A stretch of DNA of 9,056 bases from Nitrososphaerota archaeon. GTDB taxonomy: Archaea > Thermoproteota > Nitrososphaeria > Nitrososphaerales > UBA183. The notes under the pieces were generated by a model. It was given only the letters and a program-made list of their open reading frames with translations, had not been told where the DNA came from and ran no database searches. A program made the position numbers and the translations under genes. How positions within the stretch are numbered: position 1 is the stretch's first letter; each line of letters begins with the position of its first letter. The stretch lies in the NCBI GenBank assembly GCA_029784825.1, contig JAFMAU010000072.1, positions 1-9,056 of the forward strand, written 5' to 3'. Shown here in pieces: positions 1-5,762 of the stretch.

Positions 1-1286
1 AGCTGATAAGACAATTCGGCTTCTGGTGCTCCGCCTCCAACAACGATCGCAGGGTGCTCAATGACGTCTTTGACAACCATCAAAGCATCATGCATGCTTC
101 GCTCTGCTTCGTCGGTGACTCTTTGAGTTGCACCCCTCACCAAGATGGTAGTCGACTTCGGGTTCTTGCAACCTTCGACGAAGACCCACTTGTCCTCCTC
201 CACCTTCCGCTCTTCGACGCGCGCAGCGTACCCCAAGTCGGACGGTGACAGGTCCTCGAAGTTGTTGACCACCCGGCCTCCTGTGGCCTTCGCAAGCTTT
301 GTCATGTCCGATTCCTTGGCGCGCCTCACCGCCAGGACCCCCGCCTTGGCCATGTAGTGCTGGGCGATGTCGTCTATGCCCTTCTGGCACACGACCACGT
401 TGGCGCCTACGTCGACCACCTTGTCGACCATCCCTTTCAGCATCTTCGTCTCCTCGTCAAGGAACTTCTTCATCATGGAGGGGTCGTTGATGTTGAGCTT
501 CGCGTCGAACTCGGTCTTTTCGATCTCGAAGGGCGCGCTCACCAGCGCGATCTTGGCCTTCTCGACCACCTTGGGCATCCCGGAGTGGACAACCTCCTTG
601 TCTAGGACTATGCCCTGGATCAGCTTGGTGTCCTTTAGCGACCCACCCGGCTTCTTCTCCACCTTCACGTTCTCGATGTCAACCCTGAACCCCTTGTCGG
701 CCTTCTCGGCCACGGCGAGGGTGGCGTCGACCACCAGTTCGGCGAGCTCCCCTGCCTCCTTGAAGACAAGCTTCGTCTGCATGCTTGTCCGAGCCACTTT
801 GACCAGCCACCCGCGGTCATCGGGGGTGACCTTCTCGGCGGCGTCCTCGAGCGCCTCGATGGCCCTCTTCGCTGCCTTCGAGTAGCCGTCCACAATCACT
901 GTCGGGTGGACGTCCTTGTCGAGGAGTTCCTCCGCCTTCTCCAGAAGGGCTCCTGCGAGCACCACCGCAGATGTCGTCCCGTCGCCGACCTCGTTGTCGG
1001 TTGTCTTGGAGACCTCCACGAGCATCTTGGCTGCGGGATGCTGGACGTCGATCTCTTTCAGCATGGTGGCGCCGTCGTTGGTTATGGTCACGTCTCCGAG
1101 CGAGTCGACGAGCATCTTGTCCATCCCCCGCGGGCCAATCGAGGTCTTCACGACCTCAGAAATCAGCTTCGCCGCGGCGATGTTGTTCCTCTGGGCCTCC
1201 TTGCCCCTGCTCTGGCTCGACCCTTCCCTGAGAATCAGGACGGGCTGTCCGGACGAAGTTACGGCTGGAATAGCGGTTGTCGACAT
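1..1286 (-). CDS. Thermosome (group II chaperonin) subunit, 3' end cut off by the window edge
   Basis: This is an ATP-driven cytosolic protein-folding chaperonin subunit that forms a double ring with a built-in lid. The reading frame is open from ATG 1286 to base 1 with no stop, giving 428 complete codons of the roughly 540-560 usual for the family, so about 115-130 C-terminal residues lie outside. Visible equatorial ATP-site motifs are GPRG (residues 51-54), NDGAT (70-74) and GDGTTS (101-106). The segment HDAL (399-402) carries the conserved Asp400, and GGGAPEAE (417-424) begins the second equatorial half. The apical domain and helical protrusion lie between, roughly 210-370. The start fits the family N-terminus: a short variable tail, then a VLILREGSS-like segment at about residue 16. 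Only a weak GTGA lies before the ATG, whereas a CAATTG sits 23 nt upstream. The wording of the N-terminal 130 residues resembles thaumarchaeal thermosomes. Which paralogue (alpha or beta) it is cannot be told. Confidence 0.97.
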   Translation of the reverse strand, partial: MSTTAIPAVTSSGQPVLILREGSSQSRGKEAQRNNIAAAKLISEVVKTSIGPRGMDKMLVDSLGDVTITNDGATMLKEIDVQHPAAKMLVEVSKTTDNEVGDGTTSAVVLAGALLEKAEELLDKDVHPTVIVDGYSKAAKRAIEALEDAAEKVTPDDRGWLVKVARTSMQTKLVFKEAGELAELVVDATLAVAEKADKGFRVDIENVKVEKKPGGSLKDTKLIQGIVLDKEVVHSGMPKVVEKAKIALVSAPFEIEKTEFDAKLNINDPSMMKKFLDEETKMLKGMVDKVVDVGANVVVCQKGIDDIAQHYMAKAGVLAVRRAKESDMTKLAKATGGRVVNNFEDLSPSDLGYAARVEERKVEEDKWVFVEGCKNPKSTTILVRGATQRVTDEAERSMHDALMVVKDVIEHPAIVVGGGAPEAELSYQ

Positions 1287-1309
1287 GATGTCACTTATCG
1301 GTATACAAC

Positions 1310-1315
1310 CAATTG
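1310..1315 (-). promoter_or_regulatory. CAATTG element upstream of the thermosome gene
   Basis: A palindromic CAATTG is centred 26.5 nt upstream of the thermosome ATG, the distance at which an archaeal TATA box would drive a leaderless transcript. A more conventional AT-rich box (AATAAA on the minus strand, about 1318-1325) lies further up and would give a leader of about 10 nt. Which one is the core promoter is not decided by sequence alone. Confidence 0.35.
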
Positions 1316-1347
1316 GGGTTTATTAGCGTTACGCGGGGACATCGCCC

Positions 1348-1659
1348 CTAGCGAGGGGACGGGGCGCGCCGCCCCCTCTCAATGTGGCGCTCGATACTCT
1401 CTGCCAGGCCGAAGTCCCATTCAGTCACCCCGCCCTCCGAGTGGGTCTGCAAAGACAGCTTCACGACAGTGTACCTGATGTTGATGTCCGGATGGTGCTC
1501 CTCCTTCTCAGCTATCTTTGCGACCGAATCGACGAAGGCAATGGCATCCATGAACCTCTTGAACTCGAAGGCCTTCACGATGAACTTCCCCTCTTTCTTC
1601 CATCCGCCAAGGTGCTTTAGCCTGGCGGCCACTTCGGCGTCGCTGAGCAGCGCTGGCAC
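1348..1659 (-). CDS. Pterin-4a-carbinolamine dehydratase family protein (PCD/DCoH, PhhB-like)
   Basis: This 103-aa protein has the size of the PCD family, whose members dehydrate 4a-hydroxytetrahydropterin after aromatic amino acid hydroxylation; some prokaryotic members (COG2154) have been linked instead to molybdopterin cofactor metabolism. The signature is intact: EEHHPDI at residues 53-59 supplies the His-His-Pro (55-57), Tyr63 follows, and His73 lies 17 residues after His56, matching the spacing of the catalytic histidines of the human enzyme. Asp82 fits the final conserved acid. The start is GTG at 1659, giving the usual PALLSDAE-like N-terminus; no in-frame ATG fits, and a TATA-like box lies about 28 nt upstream, suggesting a leaderless message. 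The gene follows the thermosome promoter region in the same orientation and is divergent from the 107-aa gene. No aromatic hydroxylase or molybdopterin gene is nearby, so the physiological substrate is open. Confidence 0.93.
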   Translation of the reverse strand: MPALLSDAEVAARLKHLGGWKKEGKFIVKAFEFKRFMDAIAFVDSVAKIAEKEEHHPDINIRYTVVKLSLQTHSEGGVTEWDFGLAESIERHIERGRRAPSPR

Positions 1660-1683
1660 AAGGCCGGATCACGTCCGGTTTCG

Positions 1684-1690
1684 TATATAA
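1684..1690 (-). promoter_or_regulatory. TATA-like box for the PCD-family gene
   Basis: TATATAA (plus-strand reading) is centred 28 nt from the GTG at 1659, so transcription should begin within a few bases of the start codon. The box is nearly palindromic and could also be used rightward toward the 107-aa gene, where it would leave a longer leader of about 45 nt. Confidence 0.6.
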
Positions 1691-1709
1691 TTTAGTGAAA
1701 GGGCAACTG

Positions 1710-1715
1710 CAATTG
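1710..1715 (+). promoter_or_regulatory. CAATTG element upstream of the 107-aa gene
   Basis: A second CAATTG lies 23 nt before an ATG at 1739 that is immediately followed by TAG. If it works in the TATA position, the transcript would begin near 1739 and the 107-aa gene would have a leader of about 20 nt to its TTG. A weaker TATA-like GTTTAC is also present around 1725-1730. Confidence 0.3.
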
Positions 1716-1758
1716 ACCGGGGACGTTTACCGGCCGAAATGTAGAGAGAGCGCGGGCG

Positions 1759-2082
1759 TTGCAGGAAAAGAAGATTCTCCAGGCCGTAGCCGGCTCTCTC
1801 GCCAGGGTCGCAGAAGCGAAGTCCAACGTGGCCGCGAGCGTCGACACCGCCGGGCTGAGGCCCCACGTAAGGAACCTCTCGAAGCCGGGCTCGCCGAGCT
1901 CTGCCATGAGAAAGGCGGGGGTCGCGCTCATAGTCGGGACTCCTGATCCCATAACTGCCGTCCCTGGGGTGGCGCTGCTCGCAGCCTCCTACGCGTCCAG
2001 GCGGAAGGACCCGGCGAAGCTCGACGACCTGGCCGCGGAGACCAGGAAGTTACTTCGCGACATCCAGGCCTTGAGCCTTTAA
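1759..2082 (+). CDS. Hypothetical protein, 107 aa, with a hydrophobic central segment
   Basis: I do not recognise a named family. The protein starts with a charged, probably helical region (residues 1-22). A Ser/Pro-rich linker (41-49) follows, then a hydrophobic stretch from Ala53 to Ala79 with the feature TPDPIT (61-66) followed by a VPGVALLAA-like run. The end is a charged helix rich in Arg, Lys, Asp and Leu (81-104). The middle could be one transmembrane helix or a membrane-associated hairpin broken by prolines. TTG at 1759 is the only ATG, GTG or TTG start candidate between the upstream in-frame TGA (1714-1716) and the conserved-looking body; an AGAGAG run just upstream is a poor ribosome-binding site. 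The stop overlaps the TATA-like box of the next gene, so the two may be transcribed separately. GC-rich third positions agree with its being coding. Confidence 0.75.
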   Translation: MQEKKILQAVAGSLARVAEAKSNVAASVDTAGLRPHVRNLSKPGSPSSAMRKAGVALIVGTPDPITAVPGVALLAASYASRRKDPAKLDDLAAETRKLLRDIQALSL

Positions 2083-2086
2083 GTAT
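2077..2086 (+). promoter_or_regulatory. TATA-like box for the 97-aa gene
   Basis: CTTTAAGTAT is centred about 28 nt before the ATG at 2110, with purines just upstream in the BRE position. It fits a leaderless promoter and it overlaps the TAA stop of the preceding gene. Confidence 0.6.
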
Positions 2087-2109
2087 CCGGCGACGCTGCT
2101 CGTCCCTCG

Positions 2110-2403
2110 ATGGACCTCAAGCCGGCGAAGGGGATCAAGGTGAAGGTCAACGCGTCGCGCGAAGCGGTCTTCGGCGACGAGTCCGTCGGCGTCCAGAGGA
2201 TCGCCCTCAGCGACGGAACGAAGTCGGGGGTGATGACCGGGCGGACCTTGGTCGGGTTCTGCGAAGTCGAGATGCCCAAACTAGATGGGCACAACCACTG
2301 GTACCCCGTCGAGGACCTCACCGGCGAGCACGGCGAGAAGATCGTGGAAGAAGAGATACCGATAGAGTTGGATGAAGACGAGGGCCCCGAAGAAGACACC
2401 TAG
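2110..2403 (+). CDS. Hypothetical protein, 97 aa, with acidic C-terminal tail
   Basis: No function can be named. The body looks beta-rich (residues 8-55), followed by an aromatic/His cluster HNHWYP at 61-66 and then EDLTGEHGEKIVEEE, which reads like a conserved motif. The last 18 residues are almost entirely Glu, Asp and Pro. No signal peptide or membrane segment is present, so it is likely cytosolic; a short acidic protein of this kind could bind a basic partner, but that is inference. ATG 2110 is supported by a TATA-like box at the right distance for a leaderless mRNA. Its 3' end overlaps the start of the next gene by 32 bp in another frame, suggesting translational coupling. Confidence 0.85.
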   Translation: MDLKPAKGIKVKVNASREAVFGDESVGVQRIALSDGTKSGVMTGRTLVGFCEVEMPKLDGHNHWYPVEDLTGEHGEKIVEEEIPIELDEDEGPEEDT

Positions 2404-2737
2404 CGAGGCGTCGGCCCCGCCGGCCGAGATCGTGTTCGTCATCGACGTCTCTGCCCTCACCAAGGAAGGGTTCGTGGGGAGTTCCACCTACGAAGGGAAG
2501 AGGGTCGACCTCGGGTTCGACGACACTGGCGAAGGGGTCTTCCTGACCCCGGAGATGGCGGCGCGCCTTCACGTCAGGAAGGGGTCCAGGGTTTCCCTGG
2601 TCCTGGAGGGTGAATCGACCCAGGTCGTCGACCTAGCCGTCGGCGGCGTGGGAGCGCACCCCAGAGTCTCTGACCCGAAGGCCTACTACGCCGTGGGCCG
2701 CGAAGGTGGGGCGGTCCTGCGCCTCCGCAGGGCCTAG
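2372..2737 (+). CDS. Hypothetical protein, 121 aa, beta-rich
   Basis: This is not a family I recognise. After a basic, Pro/Ala-rich leader (residues 1-18) comes a hydrophobic strand EIVFVIDVSAL (19-29), then a mainly beta body ending in AYYAVGREGGAVLRLRR. Residues 58-80 (LTPEMAARLHVRKGSRVSLV and following) have the look of a beta-strand, short helix, 'GxxV' strand unit, like half of an AbrB/MazE-type swapped hairpin; the resemblance is weak and only by eye. ATG 2372 lies inside the upstream gene. GTG at 2432 (residue 21) is a possible alternative start that would remove the overlap and the low-complexity leader. It probably forms an operon with the 97-aa gene. Its stop shares a CTAG with the stop of the opposing nucleotidyltransferase gene. 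Confidence 0.8.
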   Translation: MKTRAPKKTPSEASAPPAEIVFVIDVSALTKEGFVGSSTYEGKRVDLGFDDTGEGVFLTPEMAARLHVRKGSRVSLVLEGESTQVVDLAVGGVGAHPRVSDPKAYYAVGREGGAVLRLRRA

Positions 2738-3498
2738 CGGAGCATCGAGTCGCCGTCGGATTCGGGGAGCTCGTACCATCTGCTCTTTTCCCCAACCCTG
2801 GCCCTCATCTTCCAGCCGAACGACTTCGGTGCCGACTCCATCATCGACTTCAGCTTCTGGACCCTCAGGATAACCACCTCCTTCCCAGGGACCTCGCGCT
2901 CCCTGCACCAGGACTCGAGGGCCTCGAGGCTCTTCCAGAAGGTGGTATAGACCCCCCAATCCTTCGAGCAGAGGTCAGCGATTTCATCCCCTCTTATCCC
3001 GCCACCCCCGGGGGTAACGTCGAAGTCATGGAACGCCACCACGAGGTCCTTGTACTCCTTCTCGGTCTTCTCCACCACCTGCAGCTTGGTCATGACGAGC
3101 TGTGTCATCGGCAGAGTGTACGTCCCTGCCAGGATGCTCTCCTTGAAGTTGAACTTGTGGCACATGACGAACTCGTCGAGGAAAAGGTCTACCCTGCGGC
3201 TGTTCTCCATGTCGTAGTAGATCAGGCGCTGGCCCATGTTGAGCTTGTTGAACAGCTCCCTGGGCTTGTAACCGAGCGTTTCCATGATTTTCATGATGTT
3301 ACGGGAGTCCTGCCTCTTCCCCATGAGGTCGATGTCCTTGTTCTCCCTGAAATACCGCGGGTCCATCGAGCTAGGGCAGAGCTTCTTGAACGCCAGCCCC
3401 CCGAACAGTCGGAGCCTCACTCCCTTCGACTCGGCAGTGTCTATGATCTGAGTGGCGGCATCGAGCGCGTTGACAGGCAGCAAGACGAGGCTCTCCAA
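2734..3498 (-). CDS. Nucleotidyltransferase-fold protein (AbiEii/MNT-like), solitary
   Basis: This 254-aa protein shows the core of the polymerase-beta-type nucleotidyltransferase superfamily: LFGGLAF with Gly33-Gly34, then DID at 55-57 (two metal-binding acids), then VDLFLDEF at 103-110 whose Asp104 fits the third acid. A later MTKLQ (136-140) followed by KEYKDL (147-152) resembles the Lys-Asp segment seen in AbiEii and related families. The C-terminal 70 residues are not assignable. Such enzymes transfer NMP groups to proteins, RNA or small molecules, and many are toxins or resistance proteins, but no HEPN, AbiEi or other antitoxin gene is adjacent, so the role is open. The start is TTG at 3498: an in-frame stop lies at 3538-3540, no ATG or GTG start intervenes, and a TATA-like box sits 30 nt upstream. 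An AGGGG just before the TTG could serve as a ribosome-binding site. Confidence 0.85.
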   Translation of the reverse strand: MESLVLLPVNALDAATQIIDTAESKGVRLRLFGGLAFKKLCPSSMDPRYFRENKDIDLMGKRQDSRNIMKIMETLGYKPRELFNKLNMGQRLIYYDMENSRRVDLFLDEFVMCHKFNFKESILAGTYTLPMTQLVMTKLQVVEKTEKEYKDLVVAFHDFDVTPGGGGIRGDEIADLCSKDWGVYTTFWKSLEALESWCREREVPGKEVVILRVQKLKSMMESAPKSFGWKMRARVGEKSRWYELPESDGDSMLR

Positions 3499-3524
3499 GC
3501 GACCCCTGATGTGCTTGCTTTTGG

Positions 3525-3531
3525 ATTTAAG
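3525..3531 (-). promoter_or_regulatory. TATA-like box for the nucleotidyltransferase gene
   Basis: CTTAAAT on the minus strand is centred 30 nt upstream of the TTG at 3498. The distance gives a leader of only a few bases and supports the non-ATG start. Confidence 0.5.
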
Positions 3532-3600
3532 ACGTGTTTAGCATCGACGTGTTGAACGACGGGCTAACTGCAAAACCGCGGCCCACAGCGCTGCCCTGCC

Positions 3601-3909
3601 TCAGCTTGGTCGCTTGCGGGACCGCTCCAGCACCCAGCGTGGCTTCTCCCAGAGCTCCTCGAAGCCGGCGGAGTTCCTGATGAGCACCCGGTCGCCGTCG
3701 TCGTCCAGCAGCTCCACGGCGGGGACCTCGGCCCTGAACCGGGCATACTCCGCGTCGGTCATCGCCGCCTTCTTCCTTCCACCGATCGAGGCATGCCAGT
3801 CGGCGCGAGTACCATCGAGCGAGAACTGGACAGACGTCGGACCGGCCTGGAAGTAGAACCGGGCGTACCTCAGCCTCCTGGGGAGCTTGTGTTCGAGGAG
3901 GAGCTTCAT
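3601..3909 (-). CDS. Hypothetical protein, 102 aa
   Basis: No family is recognised. The protein is compact and charged. It opens with a basic segment (residues 6-15, KHKLPRRLRY-like) and continues with strand-like RFYFQAG and VQFSLDG. An Ala/Arg-rich helix lies around residues 50-60 (MTDAEYARFRAE), then comes an acidic turn LLDDDGD (67-73). The end is aromatic and basic (EELWEKPRWVLERSRKR). No membrane segment or signal peptide is visible. ATG 3909 is placed 28 nt from a TATA-like box, again suggesting a leaderless transcript. It is transcribed divergently from the nurA gene with 102 bp between the start codons, so the two could share regulation, but nothing in the protein itself links it to NurA/HerA. 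Confidence 0.75.
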   Translation of the reverse strand: MKLLLEHKLPRRLRYARFYFQAGPTSVQFSLDGTRADWHASIGGRKKAAMTDAEYARFRAEVPAVELLDDDGDRVLIRNSAGFEELWEKPRWVLERSRKRPS

Positions 3910-3933
3910 TACTTTCGCAGAAGCCTCATTGGG

Positions 3934-3940
3934 TTAATAA
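3934..3940 (-). promoter_or_regulatory. TATA-like box for the 102-aa gene
   Basis: TTATTAA on the minus strand is centred 28 nt upstream of the ATG at 3909, which fits transcription starting at or next to the start codon. Confidence 0.55.
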
Positions 3941-3956
3941 CAAGTGCGGCTCGAGG

Positions 3957-3964
3957 CTTTAAGA
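3957..3964 (+). promoter_or_regulatory. Possible TATA-like box for the nurA-herA operon
   Basis: CTTTAAGA preceded by GAGG (BRE-like purines) closely resembles the box at 2077. It would place the transcript start near 3986, leaving about 25 nt of leader in which GGTGAG (4004-4009) could pair with 16S rRNA, though only 2-3 nt before the ATG. This competes with the CAATTG at 3984 as the core promoter. Confidence 0.4.
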
Positions 3965-3983
3965 CTCTGGGGGTGACGCGTAA

Positions 3984-3989
3984 CAATTG
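3984..3989 (+). promoter_or_regulatory. CAATTG element upstream of nurA
   Basis: CAATTG is followed 22 nt later by the nurA ATG, nearly the same distance as at the thermosome gene. Both leaders also contain ATAC and GTGA in the same order and end in TCATG. It may be an alternative TATA-position element or a regulator site. Confidence 0.35.
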
Positions 3990-4011
3990 AAGCATATACG
4001 CACGGTGAGTC

Positions 4012-5760
4012 ATGTCTTCTGAAATAGCCGAAGACCTCTCGAGACAGACGTCCGAGCTCGTCTCTAGGTTCGAAGGCAAGGCCAGCGCATTCTCCCACCG
4101 TGCCGACTTGGCATCGATCACATTCCCATGCGACCCCGCAGCGGCCGAGCAGACTGCCAGGGAGTTCTTTGGCGAGGGAGACCACGTGGCTACCGGGGTT
4201 GACGGGTCAATGGACTTCGATGAGCGTCTGCAGATGATCCTGTTCTATGCCAATGCCACGGCCTACAGCTGTCCGTTCAGGGTCGCTGACCACATGACGT
4301 TCGACCTTCGGTCGGCGTACAGGGACTCGAAGCTGTCCGCGTCGGCGGCGATTCCTCTGTGGGCCGAAGACCTTTCGAGCGTGTCGAGCAATGATCTGGA
4401 GATTGACATCGACTTAGAGCACTCGATGGAGAAAATCCCCGGCTCCTTCATGACTTTGGGGGAACTATACTTGGGATACGTCGCCTGCGAAAGGTCGCGC
4501 CTCCTCTTCCTCGACAGGCCGGTTTCAGGTACTTACTCTGCCTTCGCTCGCGACGCGAGGAACATCATCAAGCGGGGTGCTAGCAATCTCACCAAGTGGT
4601 CTCCTGGGACGCCCTTCTCCATGCTGGACATGTATCTCGCAGTCCACTTGGGCTCGCCAAGGCTGGCCGTCCCCACCAGGAACCGTTTCTTACACTTCGC
4701 CCTTCTGAAGGAGCTGGTTGAGGGGCCGGCAAGCATCGAGGAGCTCTCTTCTCGGCTGAGTGTGGGGCAGGCGGAAGCAGAACGGGCGGCCAAGCGTCTG
4801 GTCAGGCTCGACAAGAGATATGACGGCGCCATCCTGGCTGACTCGGTCGGGTCCCACATGGAGATCAGGGACTCGGTCGCCGGTTACTGGCAACGGACTC
4901 TAGCGCTATCCCTTGACTACGCTAAGCAGGTCTTTTCCAGGTCCAGACATCCGCTCGCTTTGAAGGGGGATGACTTCCTGACGATACTTGACGTCAACGC
5001 CGTCTCTCTCTTCCTGCTTCAGGGACTTGTTGAGCGTGCAGTCGAGAGGAAGTCGCTATTGGTAGGCATTGCCAAGGACACATCCGCCACCGACATAGCG
5101 AGGTCTGTCCTTCCTTTCGCATCTTCGAAAGGTTTCATCAAGCTCAGGGAGTCGGCTCCCATGCTGAAGAACGACAGGGCGTTTTTGGCTCTGTTGAGCT
5201 CCGAGAACCCTGAGATCCTCACACCCTGGAGGACCATGGGCTACGACTCCGCCTTCTCGACCATGGTCGAGGTCGGCGGCGAATTGAGGAGCGCGCGGAA
5301 GGTGGTCTCGAGAGAGCGGCTCTTCGTCCGGGCCTACTTCCAGCTCAGAACGCTGAGAAACGACAGGCGGGTAAGGTCCCAGGTGTTTCTCTTCGATCGC
5401 CCGTACGTCCACCAGGTCGACAGCCTCGCGGCAAGGAACTTCGACGTACAGGAGAGGTCGGGGGTCGCGAAGATCTCCGCTTACTTCGAGGGGGACGCGC
5501 CCAGCAAGTTGTCGAACATGATCCTCCAGATTCTCGCTTTGAACGACAACCCCGAGGTGTTCGAGGCGTTCGGCCACAACCAGCTCCTCTATCTTGCAGA
5601 CAAAGCCGTGAAAGCCGAGGTCAGGATGCTTCGCACCTCCCTCCGCGCGGTAGCCGACCTCCGAGTGGGTGGAGTCGCGAGCAGGAGGAAGATTTTCGGG
5701 CTCGTTACTCCTTATAGACAACAACGGGCGGAGGCAGAACACGCGAGGATGAGACAGTAG
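4012..5760 (+). CDS. nurA: NurA-family nuclease, long form with inserted winged-helix segment
   Basis: NurA is a dimeric 5'-3' DNA nuclease that works bound to the HerA translocase in DNA end resection. The N-terminal signature is present: GVDGSMDFDERLQMI with Asp64, then Glu151 and Asp168 (in RLLFLDRPVSG). The Glu-Asp spacing of 17 equals that between E114 and D131 of the Sulfolobus enzyme as I recall it. GIAKDTSA (352-359) fits the family's conserved Lys motif, and the C-terminal NQLLYLADKAV (523-533) aligns with the segment that usually carries a Tyr and a His; here His522 and Asp530 occupy those places. At 582 aa the protein is much longer than usual (about 340-450). Residues 226-286 read as a winged helix-turn-helix (helix, SIEELSSRLS, GQAEAERAAKRL, then a wing), inserted inside the nuclease fold, and 375-450 is additional sequence. 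It is co-transcribed with herA. The family call is strong; activity is inferred. Confidence 0.85.
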   Translation: MSSEIAEDLSRQTSELVSRFEGKASAFSHRADLASITFPCDPAAAEQTAREFFGEGDHVATGVDGSMDFDERLQMILFYANATAYSCPFRVADHMTFDLRSAYRDSKLSASAAIPLWAEDLSSVSSNDLEIDIDLEHSMEKIPGSFMTLGELYLGYVACERSRLLFLDRPVSGTYSAFARDARNIIKRGASNLTKWSPGTPFSMLDMYLAVHLGSPRLAVPTRNRFLHFALLKELVEGPASIEELSSRLSVGQAEAERAAKRLVRLDKRYDGAILADSVGSHMEIRDSVAGYWQRTLALSLDYAKQVFSRSRHPLALKGDDFLTILDVNAVSLFLLQGLVERAVERKSLLVGIAKDTSATDIARSVLPFASSKGFIKLRESAPMLKNDRAFLALLSSENPEILTPWRTMGYDSAFSTMVEVGGELRSARKVVSRERLFVRAYFQLRTLRNDRRVRSQVFLFDRPYVHQVDSLAARNFDVQERSGVAKISAYFEGDAPSKLSNMILQILALNDNPEVFEAFGHNQLLYLADKAVKAEVRMLRTSLRAVADLRVGGVASRRKIFGLVTPYRQQRAEAEHARMRQ

Positions 5761-5762
5761 CG

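Noticed and set aside
1332..1358. GC-rich hairpins around the 3' end of the PCD-family gene (CCCCT-AGCG-AGGGG and GGGG/CCCC pairing)
   Set aside because: No T-run follows on the coding strand, and archaeal termination relies on U-rich tracts. The stems are short and may simply reflect GC content.
367..1478. Long plus-strand open frames (172, 190 and 136 aa) opposite the thermosome gene
   Set aside because: They are low-complexity Ser/Arg/Leu readings of the antisense strand of a clearly conserved thermosome gene, a common effect of GC-rich coding DNA.
3499..3600. A tRNA or small RNA in the intergenic gap
   Set aside because: I could not find a cloverleaf or a T-loop-like GTTCRA sequence. 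The stretch appears to hold only the nucleotidyltransferase promoter and the end region of the 102-aa gene.
3992..3999. CATATAC just upstream of nurA as a TATA box
   Set aside because: Its centre is only about 16 nt from the ATG, which would put the transcript start inside the coding region and beyond a well-supported N-terminus.
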